This document shows positions 34,136-46,554 of a stretch of 64,000 bases of DNA, piece by piece. Source of the stretch: Arenicola marina (taxonomy: Eukaryota; Annelida; Polychaeta; Arenicolidae); contig OZ025255.1 of the NCBI GenBank assembly GCA_964019135.1, positions 9,796,001 through 9,860,000 on the forward strand. Reading direction: 5' to 3'. A program made the translations under genes and the position numbers. The notes beneath the pieces are model-generated. The model ran no database searches. It saw nothing but the letters and a program-made list of their open reading frames with translations, and had not been told where the DNA came from. The first letter of the stretch is position 1. Each line of letters starts with the position of its first letter.

Positions 34136-35460
34136 TTTAGCTCTACTGGTCAGTTTACATTTGCACTGTTAGAAACTGTTAGTTATTTTGTGAAAAACGA
34201 TTCCCCTCTGGATGTGCTACTGCTTGACGCATCCAAGGCCTTCGATAAGCTAAATTATATAAAATTATTCGACCTGTTGATAAAAAGAAACGTCAACCCG
34301 CTTCACATCAGATGTCTATTGAATATGTATACAAGGCAGCAGTTGAACGTGGGGTGGAATTTTAATACCAGTCCGTATTTCCACACCACAAATGGAGTAA
34401 AGCAAGGGGAAGTATTGTCGCCTATCTTGTTCGGTGTTTATATAGACGAGTTGCTGCAACGGTTAAAGAAATCTGGATACGGCTGCACTATTGGTCATAT
34501 GTACTGCGGTGCGTTTGGTTATGCAGACGACGTAAGTCTCCTCGCGCCTACACTGTATGCTCTTAAACAAATGTCTAACGTGTGTACAGAGTTTGCAAAA
34601 GAATTTTATCTTACGTTTAACCCTTTGAAATGCAAACTTTAAAAAAAAAAAATTTTTAGTGTCAATAACGTAGAATTTTACTTCAACAATGAGCTTGTCA
34701 AAACGGTGAAAAACGATATACATCTCGGTCACACTATTGGTCCGAATGCCCCACGGTGACGTCATACGTCAGGCGTCTTACGACCTAACGCGCCGTACGA
34801 ATTATGTATTAGCTAATTACGGTGTGTGCAACTCATTTGTGGTTTATCAACTTTTTAAGTCATATTGTAATACTTTCTACGGATGCCACTTATGGAACCT
34901 AGATGCCAGAGACATATCTTATTTTTTTTACCACATGGAGGGTATGCATGAAGAAAATCTTGAAGTTACCAGCACGCACTCACGGTAAACTAATTCCTGT
35001 CATAGCCGAGTGTCTCCCAATCGCAGACCAGATTGCCATCCGCACGGTAAAATTCCCTCACGGAGCACACAACAGCGATAATAGCACCCTACGATTTCTT
35101 TTCAAAATGGCTGCTAGTGGTGGCGTGTCAATTTTTTCATCTAACATAAGGCATATTTTAGCAACTTATAAGTTGTCTCTTAATCATATCGGGTCTGACG
35201 CGAACCATATGAAGAGAACATGTTATAGGCGTTTTAGGGCCTCTCTTAGCCACGACGACATGTCTTATGGGGTTTTTGCCCAAACTATTTTATACAAGCG
35301 AGACTTTTGCCACGGTGCTATGTCAACTGACGACTTAAACTGTATAATTAATTTTATTTGTACTACTTGAATACGTCACTTTTTGACACTTAAACGTATC
35401 AACTCACTGTGTATATGCTTTTATGCTGCGTACGAATAAAGATAATAATAATAATAATAA
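34136..35460 (+). pseudogene. 5'-truncated LINE (non-LTR retrotransposon), reverse transcriptase remnant
   Basis: Translation from 34136 gives a reverse transcriptase with LLLDASKAFDKLNY (motif A), TNGVKQGEVLSPILF (motif B) and GYADDVSLLA (catalytic YADD, motif C). A conserved FNPLKCKL ends the first frame at TAA 34640-34642, next to an A run. The frame then changes at least three times: VNNVEFYFNNELV (34660s), DVIRQASYDLTRRTNYV with HLWNLDARD (34737-34988), and a C-terminal stretch with LPARTHGKLIPVI (34903-35370). The 3' end is AATAAAG followed by (ATA)n at 35437-35460, typical of CR1/L2-like LINEs. No endonuclease domain is present. It cannot be active. Confidence 0.9.
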
Positions 35461-36556
35461 GATTGACGCACATACAAGATGAGATATTATATGTGCTTTG
35501 GTGTGTTGTGTACGTATCTGGATAGCCGTGCGTTTCGCAGTCCCCCAACGGAGTTGAAACTGGACCCAATCGAAAGTGCCATATAAGGATATTACTCGGC
35601 GAAATGAGATTAAGGGCTATTTGATTTTCTTTTGCCGTTTTCACGCGGCCCAAACGTTGTTTGAAATCAATCTGTTCGCCAGTCTAATCACTTTTTCTGT
35701 ACGGCAGCCGCGGCCCCGGGTATTATGAATGCGATTGGAGGGTGGAAAGGTGAATGGACGGGCTGGGGAGGAGAGTGGAGCGGGGTGGGGAGGGGGGGGG
35801 GGGAGTTAGGGACGCTAGGACTACCACCTCACCATATTAGAGTCGCGTCTCTCTGATAATAAAGTCAATGCATGTAGACGGGTGGTTGGCGTACTTTATA
35901 GCAATCCAATATCTGTCCTCAGCGACAATGCTGTTATAATGAAAATAGAGGAAGAGGGGTGGGGTGAGGGGGGGGGGGCGGGCTTGGGGGGGGCGTACTT
36001 ATCTCTCCAGCCACCCACCCCCGCACATCTCTCCAGCCACACGCCCCGCGCGTGGTAGTAGCATGTATGCGAGGGCCTTTGTTAGTCCTTCGTGTCGGAA
36101 TTTTTTTCACACATCATCGATGTCATTTTATGCAACTCCGGTTAATGTAGAGACGATAACACCACTCAGCTATTCATAATGCATGATGTCGGGCTGCAAC
36201 GAATTTTTCTGAATTATTGTGTTTAGCGTGTAACGACATTTCAATGCTGTCACTGTAGCCACTAAGCGAAAATAAGCGAATGACAGAGGGACCCACATCA
36301 GATTTAAAAAAACGGGGCAATCGTTTTTCTATTAATACCTCGCGCAGAAGAGCGGAATGTGATGAAAAAAGGATGATGGCGCAGTAATTCTACTAATCGA
36401 TCTCCCGCTAGAGGGCATTCCGGGACACGACAAACGAGCGACCATTGCTGGGCCCACTAATATTACGCTTCATCCTGTGCCGTGTTCTCTCCACTGGCCG
36501 ATAACGCATTGCCACAATGTAGAGCAAAAATTGCAATATAGCAAGAAAGCTCATAC
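35461..36556. other. Intergenic, no gene recognised
   Basis: Contains G runs (35775-35810 and 35960-35995) and unique sequence. No coding exon recognised. Confidence 0.5.
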
Positions 36557-36728
36557 GATTATAATTAGGAACAATTACTGAATATGCAGCTCGAGGATGT
36601 ATAACGAGAAACGTCGATTTATGACACATTCTTTATTACTGTGATTATAATTAGGAACAATTACTGAATATGCCGCTCGAGGATGTATAACGAGAAACGT
36701 TGATTTATGACACATTCTTTATTTACTG
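36557..36728. repeat. 86 bp tandem duplication, two copies
   Basis: Copies at 36557-36642 and 36643-36728, starting gattataattaggaacaat, differ at only a few bases (gcagctcg against gccgctcg, gtcgattt against gttgattt). This is a recent duplication. Confidence 0.9.
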
Positions 36729-39196
36729 TTTTCGAAGGCAGGTGTACAAGCATGAAGTTGGCGTTAGCCAGTTTCTTGTCTTAGGATATATTGCCGAAGA
36801 TTGAGGAAAAGTAAAAAAACACTAAATGACAGAATTTGGATCCCGACCGACTTCGGACGCAGTTAACTACAGTGACCATGACCATGACCACCCTAGTGAC
36901 ACCTCAACTCAGCCAGTGACGCGTTTCCGGTTTCGTGATTGCGGACATTTTGGGGGATAGAAGTGGACCACGACATTCCCAATTTGCATTATAGAAAGTT
37001 CGATTTAACGTCCGAAGTCTAATACAGTAATAAAACGTAGGAGAGCTTTTAGTCGGGTATAAAATAAACCTGGGCGGTAATAGCGAGATTAATTAATCAG
37101 GGGAAGGGTGGTTGTGATCGGCGGGGGGTTGCCATATTCAGAGATAATTTGATAACTGTACTAGCACAGTAATTATCTATTAGTTTAGTGTCTAACACAC
37201 TTCAGTTAAGGGTCAAAGCTACAACATCCACACGCAAGTAGTCGTGTATTCATGGCAATGTAGGGGTAAACAACATGTCGAATAAATGGTACAACTATGT
37301 AAAGCAGCGGTTGATTTTAATTATATTCGGCTGTTGGACACGTGACCAGAATAAAGTGGGTATAACCCAGGCGTCCTAGTCACTCATAGTTCAGTCCAAT
37401 CATCAACAATGTGTCTGCACGAGGCTGTATTAAGAGTGAAAAAAGATACTTATAAGAAAACTGCCTTGCTGATACACTATAACGCTTGTTAGCATGTGTA
37501 GGCTAAATTACCAAGTCATCATCTATTCGTTTTCTTTGATATCCGTTTGGTTGTATATAAAATCCGCATGCTATTGATACACAATACCAGTAATACTTGT
37601 CTAGAGAATAGCAGTACGCTCTTTAACGATGCTCTAACAAGTAGGAAAATGACATTGCTCACAACATCGGCTATACTCAATTTCCATAGTAATTATCTAT
37701 TCACTTGTATGTAAGCATGTTCTTCGTCTCGTTCTGTGTTATCACGTGACCGCGTCTCGCGTGATTGTCTGACTGGATCGTTCTGTGGCTGATCTAGTTT
37801 CATATTGAACGTTATATCACGTGAATCTCCCGCGATAAGTCTTGCGAGACTGCGTACGTATATTGGGCACGCCAAGTGGTCACAATATTAATGATTAACA
37901 TGGTAGCCATATTACTGATTAGTGGGCTATCGCTGCACAGTTGTCGCAGGCCAGGATGATACAACAGCAACATTGGGTATGGGTATAATACCCATACGAC
38001 TTTGAGCGATAATTAAGATATATTAAGGTAAGCCGCACATCTGGTTTACCTGCTTGGTGCCATTCGTAATAACATGTTTCGCCTTTATGACTTATGAGTT
38101 ATCATACGCGTAGCACTTTTGAATACCAGCAAACACTAAAGTGAAGAACAGAAGAAGAGACGACAGTCAAATGATTCACAAAAGACCCCTGCATCACAGT
38201 CTGGCATAGGATATCATGCAAATCATACCTCATTATAAATAGTATCCCTATCCGGTGAAGTTAATCCTTGGTGTGATCTCTGACCACCTGGCGTCGCTGC
38301 ACTCCAGCGCTATTGTTTACCCCTGGAGCTCGGGCAGGTGAATTACATTGGCGATGAATGTATATATATATATATATATATAAACCTCATTATTCACTGC
38401 AGCTACAACATAATGCAGCATAACTCACGCACTGTACAAGAGTTCCTGTTTGAAACAAGTTTTTCTACGCGGCTTGATGAACAATATTTAACTATACACC
38501 TGTATAAGTTCTGTACAAAAAACACCAATAGAGGGTCAAATACCATAATTACAACGTTTGATCACAGATATAAAGACATGCGTTTTATATTTTTCAGCCC
38601 GTCGAATATGTTTATTCACCGACTTCCATTAGTATAATAACCGTTGCTTCTGTCTTTTCGCTTCAATCCTGAATCACAGATTCCTTTTGATTGGACTGGT
38701 TGTGTTTTGCAAGCTCACGCTCCGCGACCTTCAGGGTCACCTTCGTCATTACATGACATGTCTCCGTCTCTCACCAGCTCGAAGCGATGCGCGGCGCTAT
38801 TCGCCAGAGGGCGTCTCCTGTCGTTTCCGTTCCCTGCTTGTGATCACTCTTCTCTCGTCTGGGGCTGGGACATGCGCTGAGACTCACATGCGATGTCAGT
38901 ATACCACCCCATAACTGGGGTATATAACAAATTCTTTCTTTTTTTTTCTTAAGAAGAAAACCTAGCATGCGCAAGTTTATTCCAGGGGACTTATTTAATA
39001 TTTAGATCTGGTGTCTTTCTAATTGCCGAAAGCAAGAGAAATAACCGATCATTACTAAGTCCCACCGTGGAATAATCCCAACGGGGCCCGCAGACCAATA
39101 ACTTGTGTATCTACTTTAACGGTCAGAGTAGATACGAGAAGCCTTTCGTTCACTGTAGTTTCGATTTCCATCCCTTCCGCTAGGGGGCGTCCCAGT
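36729..39196. other. 3' flank of the SK channel gene, no other gene recognised
   Basis: AT-rich, with a (TA)n run at 38357-38381. The SK 3' UTR must lie at its right end. An AATAAA on the minus strand at 38611-38616 is a possible polyadenylation signal for a 580 bp UTR. An open segment ending in a CAG/GTGAAT donor-like site near 38337 (plus strand) could not be assigned. Confidence 0.4.
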
Positions 39197-39337
39197 TCAG
39201 ACGTCCGGGTGAGACGAGGGTAGAGAGCCCAGTCGTCTCTGGGCCCCGCGGGGGTCTCGTGCCCGCCGGTGTTGTTCCGTTGAGGCTTGCACGGCCATCC
39301 GATGAGCTATGAGGCTTGGTAAAGCATCTAATTGAGT
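39197..39337 (-). CDS. KCNN: SK channel, last coding exon (C-terminus and stop)
   Basis: Acceptor ttactcgtttcag precedes a phase-0 exon of 47 codons including TGA at 39197-39199. It begins TQLDALPSLIAHRMAVQ, matching the IHALPGLISQTI stretch that ends the coiled coil in KCNN channels. It continues with a short basic and Ser/Pro tail ending SSHPDV. The tail is shorter than the Ser/Arg-rich end of the vertebrate proteins. It joins in frame to the exon at 39761-39862. Confidence 0.9.
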   Translation of the reverse strand, partial: TQLDALPSLIAHRMAVQASTEQHRRARDPRGAQRRLGSLPSSHPDV

Positions 39338-39760
39338 CTGAAACGAGTAAATACACACAAGGTTCATATCTTCGGCCAATATTTAAGTCACAGCTAACCG
39401 GATGAAATATATTTCATGTGTTATCTTTTAACATTAATGAAGTCGTCACAGCCTCTTGGATGAACATTACTTCATTGATGTAGCTTACTTGATCGTCAGT
39501 CCTAACATGAATCACTCACGCCTGCTCTAAGTTTTGAGGATATAGCGAATGACATCGATCCAAGTTTTCCGCCATTGTTCTAACCGACTTGCAACTGATA
39601 ATGTTATGTCACAGTTATGCTGGCGACATAGCGGTATACCACGTCAAGGCATAATGATATTTTATGGTAACATGCTGGAGAAGAGTGGCTGTTGGGTATT
39701 GTAGTAAGTGTGCCAACTTCTTTAGGCTGTAGGCTGTAGGCCGAAGATTGTACACGTTAC

Positions 39761-39862
39761 CTGGAGGTGCCTGAGACTATCCTCAATACTGTCCACTCGT
39801 TGCTCCACGGCTAACTGACGTGTGTTCATCTCCATAACCAACTCAAACATATTGGTCTGGGT
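39761..39862 (-). CDS. KCNN: SK channel, coiled-coil exon
   Basis: Exactly 34 codons, phase 0 at both ends, between acceptor gattttacccag and donor GTAACG. It encodes TQTNMFELVMEMNTRQ, then a heptad-like stretch (VEQRVDSIEDSLRHLQ), corresponding to [23 protein letters not shown] in vertebrate KCNN2. This segment assembles as a coiled coil after the calmodulin-binding domain. The acceptor has a tandem acccagacccag, so a NAGNAG-like choice could remove TQ. Confidence 0.92.
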
Positions 39863-42800
39863 CTGGGTAAAATCAAAGGCAGAAGGAATAAAAAGCCGGT
39901 GAAGCATAGCTTGTGATGAATATGTCTATATAGCCGCGGCTTCACGTCTCCAACATATTGAATCAGTACTTAAATAAACTTTGGTTTTTATCGTCTTTGT
40001 GTTTTCGCACATGTATTATCTCAGCCACACGTGGATGGTGAGGGATGGGTGGGGTCATAAGCAATATACATCTTGATGCCACGACACATATAAACAGTGA
40101 CCAGCAGCACCCTCCGTGACTATGGGATAGGCATACAGACTATAGTCTGCATTATACCAGCCAAGAAGCGGCAGCCGGTGTGTTGAAAACATTGTTTTAC
40201 AGAATAAATACTATTGTAATGTAGATAAATAAAGAAAAGTAACTTAATTCAGAAGAACTACTAAAAGAATAATACCTGAACCGGTTAATCAAAAGAACAT
40301 ATATCGTTGACAAAGGTGCAAACATAAAAAAAACACCCATAACATCTAATAATAAGTTGCCCCCACCGGGTTGATGAAATAAATCAATATAATGTTATTA
40401 ATACAAACATGTCAAACCGATAATCAGTAACGGATCCAAAGAGGTTTTTGTTAACGACGTTTATCAGAACTCGAATTTAATAAGTCACTTTATATGATCA
40501 CAATTTTCCCTTTGTGTTTATCTCAATACAGCTTTCAGTGCAAACCTCGACTACCCTACTTGCCAGGGCCCCATTTTATTTGTAAGTGCTATATATACCC
40601 CTTGGATCCGCCACGGAAATGTAGCGGCATCAGTTGGAGCGACATTACTTAGAGAGAACCAGCAACTGGCACAAATGTACAGAGTCGTCACACTGACGAC
40701 AGAAATAACGTTGAATAAATAACATAGAAAAGTCATCAGCTCACCCAAACAATATGCAATTGAGTAAGAGAAACAAAAAGTAAAATAAAATAATGACCAA
40801 ATGAATACATTAAAACTGAAATGATAAAACACAGCTTGCAACGACAAGTGCAAGCATCAGTTATACCGGAAACATATTAGTCTCGTACACATATGAATAC
40901 ATGTATTTAATATGTATCTAACATATTTTACCATAATTGGAGAAATGAAAATTTGGGGTCTATTACGTGCAACCGCGTGACATTTGATTGTATTAATGCG
41001 TAATGCCTATCGTGCAACAGAATTGTAAAAAAAGAGTCATCTTAATTGATGCGTAATCTTAACGAACGGAACTTTTCTTTGCTTAAACCAGGAAAAATAA
41101 GACATAGGAGCTCATTACGCGATGCGCAGGCAACAAGAGAAGAGGTACACACAGAAATAGAAAGCTCAGGTTATGTAATGTGTATTGCCAACTGCAACAA
41201 GGAACGGAGCATATGCAATGGAAAATAAGACAAGGGCGAACCCGACGAAGGTTGTGGTCGGCTATTAGTAGGCTATATGTCATGTTAAGGCTCATATCTG
41301 CTGTCGGTGCTCAGACCATCTCAACTACATGGCAAGTGAATGAACAGAGAATCAGTGACACAATCCGTCTTACTTTCTGAAAGATAAATGCGGCAGAGGA
41401 GGGTGGGCGGGGTGGGGGGGGGGGGGGGGTGGAGGGGGAAGGGGAGGGGGGAGGGGGAAGGGGGTTTGGGTGGGTGCAGGGAAATTTTATTAATCGGGAC
41501 GGGGCGGAGGTCTATGGTGGGGGTGACGTTAAAGGAAAATGACGTAATAACATATTGTATTCACTGCTCTGTCCAATCAAAAACCAGAAACTTGGTGGTA
41601 ATTTATTATTGTCGAAATCGCACGCGAACAAACGGCTCAAAGTTTGAATACTTATGAGGTTGAATGGGGATTGTGTATGAATTGGGGGCAGACATGCCTT
41701 CTTCAAAGTAAAGGTTGACACAGCAAAAACTAAATTGATTGAAATATTGATTATAACCATTATTCTTGTCTCACCCCTGACAGATTACCAACACGGTTTG
41801 GTTTCCAGTATGCCACTATTTATCGTAGAGTGCAATCGATTCGCAATGTTATTTGGGCGAAGGTAATGTCCTCCTCGTGTCAACTGTTGTCTTATTTTCC
41901 ATTGGCATTTGTTCGGACAGCGAAAAATTGCATGACGTCACCCAGAACAGGGGAAAATATTGATTTGTCATACGCATGCGCGGTACGTGCACGCTAGCGG
42001 TGGAATATATTACAACTATTTTGTTACCAGCGCCATCTAGCGGTCAATACGAATATTTGTAAGGAGACATCTGGGAAGCCTCTCATCATGCTAACACAAC
42101 TACTTATATTCTTCTTTTATAGTTGGTGGGTAAATGGGACGAAATAAAATACAAAAAAAGAATTATGGGGAATTATTTTTACTGTAATCTATAAACAACA
42201 TTGTTTCTAATGAAAGAAACACGTATTATATGGTCTAGGGGAAGGGACGCACGCACAGCACTTGGCCGTGAGCGACAAGCCACGCGTTACTAAGGCTTTG
42301 AACATATGGAGGAGATTTACAAGGCAGAGAGTCGCCACCGGACTACTTAGTCTCTCAGCAGGGGGCGCAACAAGCAGCACTTGGCCGAATGACGCAATAG
42401 GGCAGATTATGCCAATGACCGTAATTATAGAAGTATTTATACATAAATGTGGTTATTCGTTATAAGTGGTGTGAAAACCAAACCTGTCGGTAAACTGCAG
42501 TAGGCTCAGAGCAAAAGACACTTTGCCCATGGTCCAGGGCGGAGTGGGTTAGGTGCTACAAGTGAAAAACGGGGGTCAAGAGACTGGGTTATTAGATTGA
42601 GATATAACGGACAAAATATCGTTTGTCAGGGGTGGTAGATATAGCCAGGGGACTGATGGCTTTATCTTGTCTAGTTGGAGTGGTAAACTCGCTACTGACA
42701 CACCATCATGCCAACCACTCAAAGTTAGTTAGTAGCAGTGAGATGTGAAAGAACTACCGCTGGTCATCGGTGTCAAAGTGAAGAAAATAGCTTATCCACC

Positions 42801-43454
42801 CACACTGCGTGATCTGGTTACTAGGGTTTGGCATATATACGGCCGTACCATTCGTGAAGAGCAATTGCGAACACATGTGCACACGGTGACTATGTTATCA
42901 ACTAATAGCTTTATGGCAGATTCGAAGAAGGAATTTCACTATCTTTAAATTAACCAGAAAATTAAATTAAATTTCAGCAGAGACTGGGTAAATATATGAC
43001 ACATAAAAAATATTATTGTATTATTGATGTTATAAGCGAATTGGAATACAACTGTTCCTATGGAATATAGGAAAAGTAACATCAATCGAGTTCACTTTGA
43101 CCTTATACACCATTGATATTATTCTAACGTCGAATAAAGAATACTGCCACAGTGTTCAGTTCCCAGCGTATGTAACATGATCTACACACACACACACAAT
43201 ACTCAAGGCATCTAGTGGTTAGAATATGGCTTATTTATATCCTTAATTTTCATTCCTTATCTTATAAATAGTTGTCGATATTGCCGCCAAGGTTTCTACC
43301 AATAGACACTAGATAGCGTGGTATTGTTTCCAGTGGCGTGGCGGCCAGTTGTGTTCGCACATCCACCGCACGCCAAACGAAACCACTCTCCTAGAGAACG
43401 CTACTGCAATCCGAGAGTGCAATAGGGGACTTATTGCATGCGTTACGGACCTAC
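39863..43454. other. SK channel intron (coiled coil to calmodulin-binding domain)
   Basis: About 3.6 kb with G-rich tracts (41400-41480) and a short (CA)n at 43182-43197. A minus frame of 100 codons (40551-40853) is hydrophobic but AT-driven, and no family is recognised. No nested gene could be supported. Confidence 0.6.
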
Positions 43455-43524
43455 CTTAGCCATGTCCACTAAAGTGTTTGCATTGTCGTTGAGTTTGCGC
43501 TGGTCCATCTTCACCTTCCGCAAA
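43455..43524 (-). CDS. KCNN: SK channel, calmodulin-binding domain exon 2
   Basis: A 70 nt exon: one base completes a split codon, then 23 codons read LRKVKMDQRKLNDNANTLV followed by DMAK, up to a GTAGGT donor. The vertebrate equivalent is [20 protein letters not shown]. This is the second helix of the constitutive calmodulin-binding domain through which Ca2+ gates the channel. The Lys/Arg pattern is retained. The acceptor is ctgctacag. Confidence 0.95.
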
Positions 43525-43992
43525 CTGTAGCAGATTTTATGTAGTCAGATGTATGAATAACCGGCACATCACCAATTGTATCATAAATGAAATCGTAATT
43601 TGCAAATATGTATATATAAACGAATCCGGTCATCACGCTATATGCAATGGTCACGTGACTAAACAATGACGTCCATGAGCTGTCCAAAAGAAGAACATTT
43701 CTGATGGCAGGAGCAAATCTGGGACAAAGAACATCAACGGGGGAAAAATATATTTCGGTCGATAAACGTGAAACACCATCACTTTGATTAACAGCATGGA
43801 TACAGCATTACCGACGGTAACACCGCTGAACACAACACTTTCAAATCAATCATGTATAAACCAACTGTCGTATATGATGCATTTCTACTTCCTGACTTGT
43901 TCTCCGGTGTATTCCCAACGAGAAGCTAAGAGACGAGTGGGTGGGTTGGGGTGGGGAGAAAGACATGCCCATATATGCATATGCATGCTTAC

Positions 43993-44120
43993 CTGTGAAT
44001 TGCCTGAAGAAACTTGCGCTGGTGCGCCCGCACTTTGCTAGCGTTAACCTTTTTAACCAATCGCGTGTACTTATAGATGAGCCATGTTTCCCGGAGTACG
44101 TTGGCCGCCGCGTTTTTTAA
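43993..44120 (-). CDS. KCNN: SK channel, calmodulin-binding domain exon 1
   Basis: A 128 nt exon, phase 0 at its start and ending in two bases (AG) of a split codon before GTAAG. It encodes [20 protein letters not shown], then a stretch ending [14 protein letters not shown], matching the first helix of the KCNN calmodulin-binding domain. Conserved RETWLIYK and [10 protein letters not shown] identify the family without doubt. The split codon reads Ser where vertebrates have Gln. Confidence 0.96.
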
Positions 44121-44422
44121 CTAAAAGAAGAAAAACAGCATATGTGTAATGAAAACATAGTACTATTTGTAATGTCTGTATGCTCTTAATTGTAGTATTT
44201 AATATTATTTCACATTTATGTCATATATATGTCATATGTACTGTGCTATATTTAAGATAGCAACAGTTTTACACAGCCAAAAGCTCTACAACATATGTCG
44301 TCATTATAGGGTAGACACACAGCTTGTTTTTATCAATAAAGTTAATTGTGAAGAACATAATTATATACGTTAAACAGGATGATATTATAATGGAGGGGGT
44401 TGGATTACTATGACGTACTTAC

Positions 44423-44533
44423 CCGCTTTGTGAGTTGTGTATCCATCATGAAGTTATGAACGTGTTTTTCGGCCCTGCTGAGTTCCAGCTTCCGTGCGAG
44501 CACTGCTACCACTAGAGCGGTACAGCCCGCCCC
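44423..44533 (-). CDS. KCNN: SK channel, S6 and proximal C-terminus exon
   Basis: Exactly 37 codons, phase 0 at both ends. It runs from [18 protein letters not shown] (S6, the pore-lining inner helix) to [17 protein letters not shown], then a GTAAGT donor. Both halves are nearly identical to KCNN channels of flies and vertebrates. It must accept either pore exon, and both join to it in frame at the GVM/GAGC boundary. The acceptor is tctccctccgattcgctag. Confidence 0.96.
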
Positions 44534-46554
44534 CTAGCGAATCGGAGGGAGACTACATGAGAACGGCGGGGGCACAAGACTACAACTACAACACAACCTC
44601 ACTTGACATTCAAGAGGACACATCACTGTCGCTGTCTATCACTTGCATTCATTTCGCGATGCAACTTTGAATATAGATTTCCAGAACATATCGAAGCAAA
44701 TTTAAGTGAATATTCAAGCTGTCAAGATTGTCAAGAGTTGCAAAATTGGAATTTCGTCAAGGGAATAGATCAAGGGGCAGGATTATACAATAGTTTTTAC
44801 CACACCCATCTTGTGCGCATGTAGTGGAATGGAGGAATGTGGAGGGGTGGGGGGGGGGGGCGCATAATTTTCGTTGTTGGAAAGAAGTGAGCACAGCGTC
44901 AGTTTGAGAGGGGAAGAAGAACTAACAGTGTGTAACCCCGGTCTCGGCCAGGGATATCTAGCACACTTGATGACAAAGTATAGAGATATAGAACACTCTA
45001 CTGGTAGGTCAAGGGAAGAATACTATTGTTACCATGTTACTTCGCTTTTCACAAACACTCCACTTGTAGATCACGGGAAGACAGCTATGATTCACAAATT
45101 ACTCAGTTATCCACAACTTACCTTTGTCACACAAACACGACTATGTGATATACTACGAAGGACTACAACATAGCTACCAGATGAGAAGAAACAAAGTCCA
45201 GAGCATTGCATATAGGCCTAACTTCGGGATGAGATGGAACCTGTGTCTATCACCAGCTTGTGTTACAAGTTGTGCGCTTTGTCAACACTTTTCGGTCGTT
45301 GGAAGGCAGACCCCGCACGCTCTAGGCATGCAGACAATTACGTCCACATCCTTATACGTCTGAATACCGCAAAACTAACCGAGTACTCGGCAAATTACGA
45401 CCACCCAAGGTGAACGAACACAGCCTGACTTGTATGATTAAAGATGGTTGGGCGTTGTCACTAGGTCGGTTATGCTGCTCGGCACTACAGACACCGACTA
45501 TAGGACGCCGATCCAACTGAATTACCGTTTCGAGATCGTGATTGTGAAGCCGGACTACATAACAACAACCAATAGTAGAGAGACATCTAGGATTTACACA
45601 GACCACATTCACACAACATTTACAACCGATACAACAAAATGACCTGCATACATCATACGCGTTCGCAGCTAGTAATTAATTTTGTACTTTGCTAATTCTA
45701 ATTCTGCATCCAGGTTTTAAAGGGGAACAATACAACAGCTAAAAAAAGTTTTGTATTTTCGGTATTTAGTAATGCTAAGTTAATGAAGTTACAATCCTTA
45801 TATAACTTCCCCTTGTAATCTAATGTGTCTATCGATTAGCCCACATGAGGTATCAAGCTCCAGCTTTGTTGCTTTGGGACCAACTGAGGCCAGAACAAAT
45901 TTCCCGAAAGGAATGCAGTATAATATACAAGAATGCAATGTCGAACATTGAGTTTAACAAACGTAGCAAGTAATTCATTCCTATAGATCCAGATTCGGCA
46001 GTGTATTTTCTTCATCTACTTTATATTGACTTCCTATGCGCTAACCTTTTCTTTCTTGGTAATAGTTTAGTATATCTCCCTTGATCGTGTGGTTTCTGAG
46101 CGTGACGTAAATTGCCATATCTGGGGGTTTAAATAAATCCGATTTGAACCTATTTTATTTTTAAGTGTACACGGCGAACCATTATAGAGGCATCCTTTGC
46201 GTAATGTAACAGTCTGTTTTAATAGCGTTTCCGTTGGTACATTTATAATTGAATCGAGACCAGAATGCTATGGAAGACGTCCCCAGTGTCCAGGCACGAC
46301 GTTAGTCGGCAGTGGCGACAGCCTCACAAAGGGACCGAAGAGGACAAGTTAAATGTAATTGTGCAGTTGGGATTTTATCGCATTCACGAATTGGTAAAAC
46401 TCTAAATTCACTTTGGTTTGGTCCTAATGGAATCGGATGTATCTTGTGCGACTTTCAGGCCCAGTTCAAGGAAGGTATCGTTGGCAGAACAAGAAGCCAT
46501 ACAAAGTTACAAGAGTTCAAATGACTTTTTGTACCGTATGTATCTGTCATTAAT

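Noticed and set aside
40551..40853. Hydrophobic 100-codon minus frame, possible membrane protein
   Set aside because: AT-rich composition explains the hydrophobicity. There is no family motif and it lies inside an SK intron.
45000..45173. Penelope-like reverse transcriptase scrap (HVTSLFTNTPL)
   Set aside because: Only one short motif matches, and neighbouring frames show no further conserved reverse transcriptase motifs.
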